This document shows, one piece after another, positions 1-8,067 of a stretch of DNA of 26,828 nt. The notes under the pieces were generated by a model. It was not told the DNA's origin. It saw only the letters and a list, made by a program, of their open reading frames with translations, and ran no database searches. This DNA comes from a virus, in IMG/VR virus record IMGVR_UViG_3300019742_000011, positions 1-26,828 of that record. The stretch is one strand, 5' to 3'. Each line of letters starts with the position of its first letter. Position 1 is the first letter of the stretch. Position numbers and translations under genes: made by a program.

Positions 1-393
1 ATATATTAATTTATAACTTTTAAAATTTTTTATTCTTTTTCTTTATTATAAGAGTTTTTATTTACAAATTTTGATTATTATAAGTTTTTATTATAGTTTT
101 AATCTTAGATGGTTTTATTGGGTATTTAAAGGCTTTATTAATTGATTTTAATATTAGGTATAGAATGAATAAATTAGAGGGTTTTAAGGGTGTTTATGAG
201 GAGTTTAATAAGGCATTAACATATTTAGTTATATTGAATACAGATAGTTTGTTTGAAACTTGTAAAGAGTATCTACGATTGTAATATAATAATTTAAATA
301 TAACAAAAACTTATAATAATCAAAATTTGTAAATAAAAACTCTTATAATAAAGAAAAAGAATAAAAAATTTTAAAAGTTATAAATTAATATAT
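1..393. repeat. 95-bp inverted repeat with 203-bp spacer
   Basis: Positions 1-95 are the reverse complement of 299-393 with one mismatch (position 90). A second nested pair, AGTATCTACGATTG at 269-282 and its complement at 395-408, lies just outside the right arm and inside the spacer. The left arm starts exactly at base 1 of the window, so the repeat may continue further. It could be a real palindromic or invertible element, or a fold-back artefact at a contig end. The spacer carries a short plus-strand ORF. Confidence 0.85.
165..284 (+). CDS. small ORF or gene remnant inside the inverted repeat
   Basis: The frame is open from about 84 to the TAA at 282-284. The only ATG, at 165, would give 39 residues rich in Leu, Glu and Lys and ending in KEYLRL. 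Upstream codons in the same frame also look coding-like (LDGFIGYLKALL), so this could be the 3' end of a longer gene cut by the repeat arm. There is no clear ribosome binding site before the ATG. I do not recognise the product. It is one of only two plus-strand ORFs in the window with any coding character. Confidence 0.25.
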   Translation: MNKLEGFKGVYEEFNKALTYLVILNTDSLFETCKEYLRL

Positions 394-452
394 TCAATCG
401 TAGATACTTTTTATAAAAAAGAGAACTATAGACAAATGAATTAAACTTATAT

Positions 453-540
453 GTGAAATGTAAAAAAGGGGATTAAACGGAGGTATTTTAAATCAAAAGT
501 TAATTTTAAAAAAGTTTTATTTGTTAAATGTAAAAAAGAG
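453..540. repeat. pair of 18-bp direct repeats in a non-coding stretch
   Basis: Positions 453-470 and 523-540 match at 16 of 18 bases (core AAATGTAAAAAAG) and are 70 bases apart. They lie in the stretch 285-676, which has no convincing gene on either strand. That stretch otherwise holds the right arm of the inverted repeat and an orphan minus-strand promoter. A GGAGG at 480-484 is not followed by a usable start codon. Confidence 0.5.
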
Positions 541-632
541 ATGTTATTATCTTAAATTCGCTTACATATTAAAAAAAAGAAATTAATAAGAAAAACTAAT
601 AAAATACCTTAGTTAATCTTTTTAATTGTTAT

Positions 633-655
633 ATTGTAGCCAATGCTTGTTTAAA
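633..655 (-). promoter_or_regulatory. early/middle-type promoter, TTTAAAC-N10-TACAAT (orphan)
   Basis: On the minus strand TTTAAAC (655-649) is followed after 10 bases by TACAAT (638-633). This is the same layout as seven other sites in the window. It points toward position 1, where no protein gene is visible on the minus strand, so it may drive a non-coding transcript across 630-300 or a gene beyond the window. Confidence 0.55.
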
Positions 656-676
656 ATAAGCAAGATTTGGTTTAAA

Positions 677-796
677 TTAGTATCTAATAGTAGCATTTTT
701 AAATATTAATCCACTACAAACAGTACCTGATATATGTTCACCTTTTGTGTTCAAAGCTGTAAAAGTTCCATAATTACTCTCATTTTTTGTACTCAT
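677..796 (-). CDS. small hypothetical protein (39 aa)
   Basis: A 39-residue ORF starts at an ATG with a good ribosome binding site (AAAGGAATAAA, the same spacing as neighbouring genes) and ends with TAA. The product (MSTKNESNYGTFTALN...) has no membrane segment and I do not recognise it. It follows the 18-codon ORF at 823-879 and would be the last gene of the small-gene cluster. The strong binding site is the main evidence that it is real. Confidence 0.6.
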   Translation of the reverse strand: MSTKNESNYGTFTALNTKGEHISGTVCSGLIFKNATIRY

Positions 797-822
797 TTTA
801 TTCCTTTTAATTTAATTTTTAA

Positions 823-879
823 CTATAACTCAAAGCTCAATTCGATACCTTGATATTCTTCTTTAAAGATTTCTTCCAT
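823..879 (-). CDS. very short ORF coupled to the upstream gene (18 aa)
   Basis: The ATG overlaps the TAA of the gene at 879-1070 (TAATG), a typical coupling arrangement here. It encodes 18 mostly acidic residues (MEEIFKEEYQGIELSFEL) and ends in TAG. It may be a tiny real gene or the out-of-frame tail of its neighbour. No function can be assigned. Confidence 0.3.
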   Translation of the reverse strand: MEEIFKEEYQGIELSFEL

Positions 880-1070
880 TATATGTTACTACCTGTAAAT
901 GTTATATCAATAGAAGTATATTCTGAAAAACAATCTCTGAAATGTATGTTTGGATAATACTCGTCATACCCTATATCATCAATATCAAAATCTATTGGAG
1001 TGTCGTCTAAAGCACCTTGTTCTCTAATCTCTTTTAGTTTATCTTCTAGTTCTTTTAGTGTCATTTGCAT
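879..1070 (-). CDS. hypothetical acidic protein (63 aa)
   Basis: A 63-residue protein with a strong binding site (AAAAGGAATAAAAT) before its ATG. The first half is a likely helix (LKELEDKLKEIREQ) and the rest is acidic (DFDIDDIGYDEYYPN). No membrane segment or known motif is seen. Its start lies inside the tail of the frameshifted ORF at 1039-1217. Confidence 0.7.
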   Translation of the reverse strand: MQMTLKELEDKLKEIREQGALDDTPIDFDIDDIGYDEYYPNIHFRDCFSEYTSIDITFTGSNI

Positions 1071-1217
1071 ATTTTATTCCTTTTAATTTAATTTTATCTT
1101 CCATAGCTTCTCTAATTCTATTATAAACACCCCTGATAATTTTAGTGGTTTTGTTATATACCATTTTCCATTGATTTAGGTAGTTGTATCTAATAATTTA
1201 TCTATCAATATTGCCAT
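1039..1217 (-). pseudogene. small gene with an apparent one-base frameshift
   Basis: An ATG at 1217 with a good binding site (AAAGGAAATTAAA) opens a frame (MAILIDKLLDTTT) that stops at 1176-1178. The -1 frame continues with strongly coding-like, basic amphipathic sequence (YLNQWKMVYNKTTKIIRGVY, then NRIREAMEDKIKLKGIK) to a TAA at 1039-1041. Adding one base near 1184-1188 (in ACAACTAC) would fuse the two into one protein of roughly 57 residues. It could be a base-call or assembly error, a true mutation, or a downstream ORF starting at the ATG at 1164. Function unknown. Confidence 0.45.
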
Positions 1218-1228
1218 TTTAATTTCCT

Positions 1229-1852
1229 TTATAAAATATCTTTTAAAATTAATCTTATATGTTGTTTATCGCCATCGTAAGACCAAATCTCTCTATCAAA
1301 TTCTTCATCTTGATTTCCGTGATGAAGAACAACATCTTCCTTAATTATTATATTGTTCTTAGTGTCAATTATATCAACTAATATATCTAGCTCTTTAGAT
1401 AATCTACTCCATACTTTTCTAGCTCCAAAATATTGATGAGTATCCGAAATAATTGAATAACCTTGAACTTTAATAAAATATTTATACATATTGGTTGCTA
1501 TACCGTCACCTCTATATTTTTTATCAACACCAACTTCATCAACATTGTATAGTTTTTTATAGTTAAGTTTATAACCTATATTCTTTTTATTACTGAAGTC
1601 AATACTAAAAACTATATTAAATCTTGGTTTGTCAGGTTCATTTGTTTCTATATATTCACCTAAAATCCAAGAATTTGAGCTTCTATGTTTCCATAATTCA
1701 TATCTACCTATTTTATCTTTTTTAGTCCATTGAATACCTAGAACTAGGATTGATTTAGAACCTAAATCGTCTTTTTTAGTCCAATCACCTAAAACTGCTA
1801 CTGGTGATTCATTGATAAACATCTTCTCCATTTCTTTTCTAAAATCTAACAT
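1229..1852 (-). CDS. GNAT-family N-acetyltransferase, putative capsid-internal protein
   Basis: A 207-residue protein with the acetyl-CoA-binding motif A of GNAT enzymes at about residues 107-123 (VGVDKKYRGDGIATNMY, the R-x-x-G-x-G/A pattern), followed by a helix and a strand-loop ending in ARKVWSRL, as in motif B. It should transfer an acetyl group from acetyl-CoA to an unknown amine. The N-terminus (MLDFRKEMEKMFINES) resembles the short tags of T4 internal proteins (MKTYxEFIAE) that are cut after L/I-x-E by the prohead protease. Here the cut would follow INE at residue 15. A TATAAATA late-type promoter lies 18 bases upstream of the ATG, which fits late expression and packaging. The GNAT call is fairly secure; packaging is inference. 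Confidence 0.7.
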   Translation of the reverse strand: MLDFRKEMEKMFINESPVAVLGDWTKKDDLGSKSILVLGIQWTKKDKIGRYELWKHRSSNSWILGEYIETNEPDKPRFNIVFSIDFSNKKNIGYKLNYKKLYNVDEVGVDKKYRGDGIATNMYKYFIKVQGYSIISDTHQYFGARKVWSRLSKELDILVDIIDTKNNIIIKEDVVLHHGNQDEEFDREIWSYDGDKQHIRLILKDIL

Positions 1853-1870
1853 TTTAAACTCCTTTTATTT

Positions 1871-1878
1871 TATTTATA
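1871..1878 (-). promoter_or_regulatory. T4-late-type promoter TATAAATA for the GNAT gene
   Basis: An exact TATAAATA on the minus strand, 18 bases before the ATG at 1852, with AAAAGGAG between. A TATAAT overlaps just upstream (1884-1879), and a TTTAAGT (1912-1906) lies further back, so sigma70-like use is also possible. The octamer is common by chance in DNA this A+T-rich; position and downstream gene type are the support. Confidence 0.45.
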
Positions 1879-1934
1879 ATTATATCTAAAGTAGACTAAA
1901 TTTAAACTTAAAATATTCTAATATTAGTTCTATA

Positions 1935-2129
1935 TTAATACAACTTCAATACCTCTTGATATAAATCTTCATACTCTTGAACCTTTTTTGTATCATTCAA
2001 GTCCTCATCAAACATAGTTAATATCATATTAATTGTTGAATCATTTATTCCATTATCTTTTAGTCTAGTTTTGATATACTCTCCACTAGACATATTGTTT
2101 ATTTTTGTTATTATATCGTCAATATTCAT
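1935..2129 (-). CDS. hypothetical protein (64 aa)
   Basis: A small acidic, helical protein (MNIDDIITKINNMSSGEYIK...) of 64 residues. Its ATG overlaps the TGA of the upstream 30-residue ORF (ATGA), and AAGGAATTGGT upstream gives a binding site, so the two are probably translated together. It ends 57 bases before the late-type promoter of the GNAT gene. No known family is recognised. Confidence 0.6.
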   Translation of the reverse strand: MNIDDIITKINNMSSGEYIKTRLKDNGINDSTINMILTMFDEDLNDTKKVQEYEDLYQEVLKLY

Positions 2130-2218
2130 ACCAATTCCTTTAATTCTTCTAATGAATTAATCTCTATTTCTATATCATCTTCATTAAAATAATATAGAAT
2201 ACATTCAAATTTTGTCAT
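2126..2218 (-). CDS. small hypothetical protein (30 aa)
   Basis: Thirty residues, very acidic (MTKFECILYYFNEDDIEIEI, then NSLEELKELV), with a strong binding site (AAAAGGAATAAA) before the ATG. The stop overlaps the next start as ATGA. The binding site and tight coupling on both sides argue for a real gene. Function unknown. Confidence 0.55.
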   Translation of the reverse strand: MTKFECILYYFNEDDIEIEINSLEELKELV

Positions 2219-2233
2219 TTTATTCCTTTTTTA

Positions 2234-2440
2234 TTAAAATACCATTGTTATGAGTTGATGAGCTTGTAGATTATTAACTTTAATACATCTCTCAACTTCT
2301 TCGAGAGATGTAAATTCATAAGCATAACGAATGCTAGTGTTATATCTAAAAAAATCATCTCCATCTAAGTTTGGTGAGCTTATATAACCATCGCAATCCT
2401 CATTATCATAATAATCTTTTAATAGGTAAACTGTTTTCAC
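2234..2440 (-). CDS. hypothetical protein (68 aa), GTG start
   Basis: A 68-residue protein starting at GTG, with AAAGGAATAAAAA upstream and no better ATG. It begins MKTVYLLKDYYDNEDCDGYI and contains a likely helix (TSLEEVERCIK). No membrane segment. It is the first gene after the promoter at 2473-2494 and heads the run of small genes down to about 680. I do not recognise the family. Confidence 0.65.
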   Translation of the reverse strand: MKTVYLLKDYYDNEDCDGYISSPNLDGDDFFRYNTSIRYAYEFTSLEEVERCIKVNNLQAHQLITMVF

Positions 2441-2472
2441 TTTTTATTCCTTTTTTTATTTTAATATTCCTG

Positions 2473-2494
2473 ATTATAGCCAATTAAACTTAAA
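2473..2494 (-). promoter_or_regulatory. early/middle-type promoter, TTTAAGT-N9-TATAAT
   Basis: TTTAAGT (2494-2488) and TATAAT (2478-2473) on the minus strand. The spacer is 9 bases, one less than the other copies of this signal. It lies in the 64-base gap after the polymerase gene and would drive the small genes from 2440 downward. Confidence 0.6.
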
Positions 2495-2504
2495 TCTTTC
2501 TTAA

Positions 2505-5500
2505 TTACCATTCCTCATCATCAATTAAATTCTCTTTTGGTGTAATATCCCAACCCAAAGGATTAATTACCAAGTCTATACCACTTTTAAAACCTTTTTG
2601 ATACATTGTTTCATAGTCTATATAGTCCTTTAGATTTTTATACTCAAAAACTCTTTCATCTTTGAACCCAAATACATTAGAATCAAGTATATTAGGCATC
2701 TTCATGTATACAAATGATATTTTATCACCAGCTTCAATTTCTTTTACTGGAATGTCAAAATCCGATATAAATTTATTATGAACCAATGCCGCTCTTGAAT
2801 TAACGGGTGCTGAAAGAAATTTACTTTTTTCGGGTAATTTCTTTTCAACCCATCTTCTAAATTTAAGAGCTTTTTCGTCCCAAGGATAATCTAAAGAATT
2901 TACCCCAACATTTATACAAATTTCTTTAGGTTCTCTATTCCTAGTTTCTTCTTGAACATCTTTAGAGAATTGTCCAATTTGTTGAAAGTCGGCATTAATA
3001 AGAACTGTTAAAGCATCTTTTAGAACTCCTCTATGATATTTTGGTGTAGATTTACCAATCATTGAAAGACCTGTGACTTTTATTTTATTTTCTTCTCTTT
3101 TATATCTAAGTCCGTCTTTAAATGTGTATCTAAATGCGTGTTTCATAGGGGCAATTGATAAAAAACGGTCAGAAATACATTCTAAATCCTCATTTAATTT
3201 CTCAGGTATATAGGCGTTTTGGGCAAATCCATAATAATCATCTAAAACTTTTCTAGCTTCTGGTAGCGAATATTTATCAACAAAAGCTAAAACAAAATCA
3301 GTTATCTCTTCATCAGTTTTAATATCCTCATAATTTTTACCAAATTTCTTTATTAATATATCATCCATAGATAAAATTTTCGAGTCCGTTTGGATTTGTG
3401 CCACTCTATCAAGATGAGTTAATAATCCATATTTACTCTCTTTAGGCTCAACACCAAGTAATCTATCCATCATCATATTTTGACCTTGGGCTACACAAAG
3501 ATTACCTATTCTAGCACAAGATGTAACAGCTGTGCTAAAATATTCTTTTTGACCAGCAAAAGTATTAGAACCTACACTCAATGAGCCATACATAGCATTA
3601 TTAAGAGTTTTTATACCCCATTGATATATAAAGTTTAGCTCTACTATAGCTTTTTGATATGTATAATCCTCTTCTAAAGAATGATTTTTAATTTTATATC
3701 CATCGAGAACCTTTTCAGCTTCTGTTTCAAGTTTCCTATATATCTTTCTTTGGTCAATCAAATAACCTGCTGATTTACTTAAAATACTTCTTACATCATT
3801 TCTAAAAAACATTCCATTTGGTGTCATAGTTACATTATGTTTTTTTAAAATTGAGTTGATATACTCTCTATTTTCTTTATGGAATATTACATTTTGGGTA
3901 TATTCATAATCATATTTTACTAAATCCTCCGGAAGACAATCTTTAGGATAATAAATTGCATATTTAGCTCTTAAATCTAATAACTCTTTTGGTAAATCTT
4001 TTGGTAGAATAATTGTATCTATCCCTATATTAGCCCATTGTATAGCCGAAGGATATAAAGAACTAAAATCTAAATAATAAGTCCATTTCCACGATTTACT
4101 TGTAGCTCTTGCTATACCACCTGCAAACTTTTGACCTTTTAGTGTTTCACCCTTTTCATTAAATCCTGTATAAAGTTTTTTAAACATTTCTTTTCTATCT
4201 TTATCTAAGTCTTCCATATTAATAGCGTGTTTTAATAAAACATCATCTACATCATTAAACATAGATTTCAATGGTAATACAAAACCCTCATCTAAATATT
4301 TATTATACATAAAAGAAATCCATTGAACTACTGTACCTCTAACATCAGAAATATTCACTCCACAAGTATATGAAATCATTTTAGCTAGTTGAATTAGTTT
4401 AATCTTATTTTCTAATTGGATGAGTATTGTCGTGTCCACTATTCCATAAGTAATAAATAAATCAAACGATAATTCCCTAAATCTTTCTTCTATTTCTAAT
4501 GTATATGTTTCTTTATTTATCAACTTCAAATACAATAAATCCAATTCAGTATCCGGTGTTTTTTTATCATAGATATAGTGGTCGTAATCACCTCTATACC
4601 AAGCTCCAAAATCATCAAAAACATCGTGATTAACTTTGCCCTCCCCTAACCAATGAGTAGCTATTGTATTAAGTGTATTATCAGGTAGAGGTTCTTTAGC
4701 ATATTTTTCGATTAGTACAGCATAATCCTCTAAGAATATCCCTAACCATTCAAAACTGTCATCAAATCCTCCAAATTTATTTTCTTTGGCTTTATGAGTA
4801 ATTATTCCAACGGGCGATAGTTGTTTTACAAAAGAACCTTTTAGGCAATCTGTATTAAACTTCCAATTATTTTCTTTATCTTGAACATATAAATCTTCTC
4901 TTTTATCAAGAACTCTAATAATTCTATTTGTAATATAAGGAAAATCATATCCAAATGAATTAAAACCTACTACTAGAGTTGGATTTCTCTTCTTTAATAA
5001 TTTGAGAAAACCTTTTAACATAAGTTCTTCCGTAGGTGCATTAAAATATTTAATTTTACCATATTCTGATTTATAGTTGGAGTGATTTTTCCATTCTTTA
5101 TTTAATCCAAAAATATAATATTCTTTTGATTTTGAATCGTAGATTTGAATAGAACTAATAATAGCTTTGGCACTTCTACTAGAACCCATAGCTTTCCAAT
5201 CTAATCTTTTATCGTGTTCTGGGTCGTTTAAATCTACCATTGTTTCAATATCTAAATACCAGTTATGAAAATCGTGGTTAGATTCAAGAGGGTTTATAAA
5301 GTTTTCTCTAATATAACAATGTTCTAATGACCTATTGCCATATATTGCTACATCACTATCTTTATACATTTTAATAGAATCTGTATATTCCTTTTCGGTA
5401 TTAAAAGTAACCTCTTTAAGATATTCTTTAGTTAAAGCAGATTTATATTTAGTTTTGTTAGTTGGGTCTTTTATAAAAAAACTTAATTTAGGTTTTACTT

Positions 5501-5588
5501 TATTTATTGAACTTTGCTGAGTTTCTGTATCAAAAGTTCTAGCATAAGTTGTTCTAAAAACTTTAAATATATTTTCGTATTGTATCAT
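2505..5588 (-). CDS. 43: family B DNA polymerase, T4 gp43-like
   Basis: The 1027-residue replicative polymerase, longer than T4 gp43 (898). The 3'-5' exonuclease motifs are intact: Exo I DIET (D113, E115), Exo II NSFGYD (N210-D215), Exo III YGIVD (Y381, D385). Polymerase motif A is DFSSLYPS (D507), and motif B is KTLNNAMYG (K660-G668). Motif C reads QIQTDS (731-736) instead of YGDTDS: the catalytic second Asp (D735) is present but the first is Gln. In RB69 gp43 the second Asp binds the metals and the first does not directly, so activity is plausible. The ATG overlaps the stop of the small membrane protein upstream (ATGA), with an AAAGGAAAT binding site. It sits downstream of helicase and methyltransferase in one operon and would act with the gp44 clamp loader encoded in this window. 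Confidence 0.96.
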   Translation of the reverse strand: MIQYENIFKVFRTTYARTFDTETQQSSINKVKPKLSFFIKDPTNKTKYKSALTKEYLKEVTFNTEKEYTDSIKMYKDSDVAIYGNRSLEHCYIRENFINPLESNHDFHNWYLDIETMVDLNDPEHDKRLDWKAMGSSRSAKAIISSIQIYDSKSKEYYIFGLNKEWKNHSNYKSEYGKIKYFNAPTEELMLKGFLKLLKKRNPTLVVGFNSFGYDFPYITNRIIRVLDKREDLYVQDKENNWKFNTDCLKGSFVKQLSPVGIITHKAKENKFGGFDDSFEWLGIFLEDYAVLIEKYAKEPLPDNTLNTIATHWLGEGKVNHDVFDDFGAWYRGDYDHYIYDKKTPDTELDLLYLKLINKETYTLEIEERFRELSFDLFITYGIVDTTILIQLENKIKLIQLAKMISYTCGVNISDVRGTVVQWISFMYNKYLDEGFVLPLKSMFNDVDDVLLKHAINMEDLDKDRKEMFKKLYTGFNEKGETLKGQKFAGGIARATSKSWKWTYYLDFSSLYPSAIQWANIGIDTIILPKDLPKELLDLRAKYAIYYPKDCLPEDLVKYDYEYTQNVIFHKENREYINSILKKHNVTMTPNGMFFRNDVRSILSKSAGYLIDQRKIYRKLETEAEKVLDGYKIKNHSLEEDYTYQKAIVELNFIYQWGIKTLNNAMYGSLSVGSNTFAGQKEYFSTAVTSCARIGNLCVAQGQNMMMDRLLGVEPKESKYGLLTHLDRVAQIQTDSKILSMDDILIKKFGKNYEDIKTDEEITDFVLAFVDKYSLPEARKVLDDYYGFAQNAYIPEKLNEDLECISDRFLSIAPMKHAFRYTFKDGLRYKREENKIKVTGLSMIGKSTPKYHRGVLKDALTVLINADFQQIGQFSKDVQEETRNREPKEICINVGVNSLDYPWDEKALKFRRWVEKKLPEKSKFLSAPVNSRAALVHNKFISDFDIPVKEIEAGDKISFVYMKMPNILDSNVFGFKDERVFEYKNLKDYIDYETMYQKGFKSGIDLVINPLGWDITPKENLIDDEEW

Positions 5589-5845
5589 TTATTTCCTTTT
5601 ATTTCTATAAGTTCTGATTTATTTATGAACTTTCTATCAACATAAAATTTATTATATTGTTTTATTAGCACTAATTCGTCAGATATTTCCTCTATTATAA
5701 TAACATATCTTGCCCCTCTTATTCCTTTATTAATTAAATATGTTTTATGCCCTTTATATACTATATTTTTATCTATAAAAAATCTAACATCTATAGACAT
5801 ATAATATATTAATGTTAAAATAAACATTAATAATAACCATTCCAT
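5585..5845 (-). CDS. small single-pass membrane protein (86 aa)
   Basis: I choose the ATG at 5845, which follows an ideal AAAGGAG and gives 86 residues; an in-frame TTG ten codons upstream has no binding site. The N-terminus is one hydrophobic segment (residues about 2-17, EWLLLMFILTLIYYMS) followed by a basic/hydrophobic domain of about 65 residues that should lie in the cytoplasm. It lies between helicase and polymerase, its stop overlapping the polymerase start. Function unknown; its place suggests co-expression with replication genes, possibly membrane attachment. Confidence 0.75.
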   Translation of the reverse strand: MEWLLLMFILTLIYYMSIDVRFFIDKNIVYKGHKTYLINKGIRGARYVIIIEEISDELVLIKQYNKFYVDRKFINKSELIEIKGNK

Positions 5846-5855
5846 TATTTCTCCT

Positions 5856-7229
5856 TTAAAAATTAAAACTACCAAAATCTAAATCAGTATTTAAACCATT
5901 ATCAGAAGTTATTCCAATATCATCAATAGATTCAATTTCTTGTTGAGGTATATTATCAGCTAAATCTTTATAATTCATTCTACTAAAATCAACACCAATT
6001 AATAATGATTTTAAGTCACCTGTATATCTATTTTTTACAATTTTGAATATTTGTTGTTTATCTTCTCTCATTTGCTCGGTGGCATTAAGAAAAATAGCCA
6101 CATCAGCAGTCATAGCTATTTTAAGTGACTCCGAAATAGCTTCCATACCAGAATCCATTTGTCCTAAAGAACTTCTATTTCCTTGTGCTGAGGTTATCAT
6201 TTTTATACCTCTATTGCCCTTAGAATCGTATGTCATTTTAGATACTGCGTGTAAATCCTCAGCAACTTTACCTAACATATCATAAGAATTAGAAGTAACC
6301 ACTCCTCTATGAGATACCATTAATCCTAGATAGTCAATAACAATAGCGTCAGGAATAAATCCTTTTTTAGATTTAAGCTCATCAAGTAAAGTTTTTAAGT
6401 TAAGTGTACTAAATGTACCAGCTCCATATTCTTTTATAACCAACTCGCCTATATTATCTTTTATAGAATTCCATTTATTTGTAAGCGTTTGGTTATCTAG
6501 TGTACCTAAATCATTTATAACTATACCCATCAAATTAGCATCAATTCTTTTAGATATTTCTTTTTCAGGCATTTCAAGAGTAATAAATAATACATTATTT
6601 TTTTGTAGTAAAAGACTAGCTGTAGTGAATACTTTAAGGGCTGTTTTGCCACTATGAGTACTCCCAAGGTAAATCACTAAAGAAGCAGGTCTTATTCCTC
6701 CACCCAAAGCTTTATCTACACTAGGAAGCCCTATAGGTGTATATACCTCTTTATTCTTATAATACTCCAATCTCTCATCAATAGAATTATTATAATCCAA
6801 TCCAATAGAAGTTTCAAAAGATACCTTTAAAGAGTCCTCAATCATTCCAATAATAGGGTCAAAAGGTTCACCATTTTTAATCATAGTTGATGACTTAACT
6901 ACTGAATCAATTAACCGAACTTTTTTAATCCAATTTTCAGTTTTATCTAACAAAAAATCCAAATCATCTATCTTATGTTCTTTAACGACTTGCTTATAAT
7001 GTTCAATAATACTTAGTTTAGATTTATTGTTTAGTTTATTAGATTCTTTAATAGCTAAACCAATATCTCTAGGGCTTGGTTTATTTTGATATTCATCTAC
7101 AAAATCTTTTAGAGTATCAAATATAGCAGAATTTTCAGGATTTGAAAATAAATTATTATCAATATGACTATAAGCTTTAGTAAAAAAACCATCCGATGTT
7201 AGTAGACCATTTAATACAACTTCTTCCAT
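5856..7229 (-). CDS. 41: replicative DNA helicase, DnaB/T4 gp41-like
   Basis: A 457-residue hexameric-helicase protein. An N-terminal helical domain (about 1-150) is followed by a RecA-like core: Walker A GSTHSGKT (189-196), the catalytic Glu region FITLEMPE (E219), Walker B IVIDYLGLM (D299) and the ITSAQGNRSS motif (about 345-354). It ends in an acidic tail (LNTDLDFGSFNF). It should unwind duplex DNA 5'-3' at the fork with the gp43-like polymerase. Its ATG has AAGGAGTTAA upstream. It is preceded by methyltransferase 1 and followed within 11 bases by the small membrane protein and polymerase. A weak TTTAAAT...TATTAA at about 7240-7257 may add a promoter. Confidence 0.93.
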   Translation of the reverse strand: MEEVVLNGLLTSDGFFTKAYSHIDNNLFSNPENSAIFDTLKDFVDEYQNKPSPRDIGLAIKESNKLNNKSKLSIIEHYKQVVKEHKIDDLDFLLDKTENWIKKVRLIDSVVKSSTMIKNGEPFDPIIGMIEDSLKVSFETSIGLDYNNSIDERLEYYKNKEVYTPIGLPSVDKALGGGIRPASLVIYLGSTHSGKTALKVFTTASLLLQKNNVLFITLEMPEKEISKRIDANLMGIVINDLGTLDNQTLTNKWNSIKDNIGELVIKEYGAGTFSTLNLKTLLDELKSKKGFIPDAIVIDYLGLMVSHRGVVTSNSYDMLGKVAEDLHAVSKMTYDSKGNRGIKMITSAQGNRSSLGQMDSGMEAISESLKIAMTADVAIFLNATEQMREDKQQIFKIVKNRYTGDLKSLLIGVDFSRMNYKDLADNIPQQEIESIDDIGITSDNGLNTDLDFGSFNF

Positions 7230-7260
7230 TTAACTCCTTTTTGTTTTAATATGATTTTAT

Positions 7261-8046
7261 TTAAAATTCATCCAAATTATCTGTTTCTATTAATTCTTCT
7301 ATCTCTAATGAAAAACCTTTTATTGCTTCATTAACTCTATTTTGAGCTATTTCAAAATAATCTTTATCTAATTCTATACCTATACCTTTTCTATTTAATT
7401 GTTTACAAGCTACTAAAGTTGAACCACTTCCCATAGTAAAATCTAGTACGGTTTCATTTTCGTTTGTATAGGTTTTAATTAAATATTCCATTAATTTAAT
7501 CGGTTTTTGAGTAGGGTGTAGTTTATTTCTTTGCAATATTTTTATATCTTTTATTATACATTTTGGTAAATATTTACTGCCGTCATTACCCTTATTTGTT
7601 TTTTCTTTTGCATAATAATTTTGTTGTTCACCTTTTATTTTACCCTTTATCGGTTTATAACCAACCCCGTACTCATATTGAGGATTATATATAGGAGGTT
7701 TGTTATAAAAAACAATAATATCCTCTGTATTTTTAGCAGGTTGTTTATTCATATTAAAAAAATTACTAGATGAATTCTTCTCCCATATCCAATCGTATCT
7801 AAAATTGTTTATATTGGATACCCTTAATTTAGAGCTAAATGGCTCAACTCCAAATAATATAATAGCTCCATTAGGTTTAATTAATTTATTTAATCTCATC
7901 CACATCTCATCAAAAGGAATTATTGAATCCCAAGAGCAATTTGTAGTTCCGTAAGGAATATCTGTAATTATAGAATCAACATTAATATTCTTTTCAATTA
8001 ATTTATCCATAATTTCTAAACAATCACCATTATATAAATCAATCAT
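7261..8046 (-). CDS. DNA adenine methyltransferase 1 (beta-class)
   Basis: A 261-residue AdoMet-dependent DNA methyltransferase in beta order. Motif IV is near the N-terminus but reads DIPYGT instead of DPPY. A variable middle (about 95-175) is the likely target-recognition region. Then come KLHPTQKP and motif I DFTMGSGST with IGIELDKDYFEIAQNR. No restriction enzyme gene is adjacent, so it is probably solitary, protecting phage DNA or altering recognition sites. It is one of three close paralogues (16705-17469, 23633-24424) with near-identical ends and divergent middles. A TTTAAAC-N10-TATAAT promoter lies just upstream. The P-to-I change in motif IV is unusual; activity should be tested rather than assumed. 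Confidence 0.9.
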   Translation of the reverse strand: MIDLYNGDCLEIMDKLIEKNINVDSIITDIPYGTTNCSWDSIIPFDEMWMRLNKLIKPNGAIILFGVEPFSSKLRVSNINNFRYDWIWEKNSSSNFFNMNKQPAKNTEDIIVFYNKPPIYNPQYEYGVGYKPIKGKIKGEQQNYYAKEKTNKGNDGSKYLPKCIIKDIKILQRNKLHPTQKPIKLMEYLIKTYTNENETVLDFTMGSGSTLVACKQLNRKGIGIELDKDYFEIAQNRVNEAIKGFSLEIEELIETDNLDEF

Positions 8047-8067
8047 TCATTTAACTCCTTTTTATTT

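Noticed and set aside
5335-5520. plus-strand ORF opposite the DNA polymerase
   Set aside because: Antisense shadow of a conserved gene. The same holds for plus-strand ORFs at 6043, 10746, 12011, 12948, 13594, 14051, 14502, 16942, 20080 and 20574.
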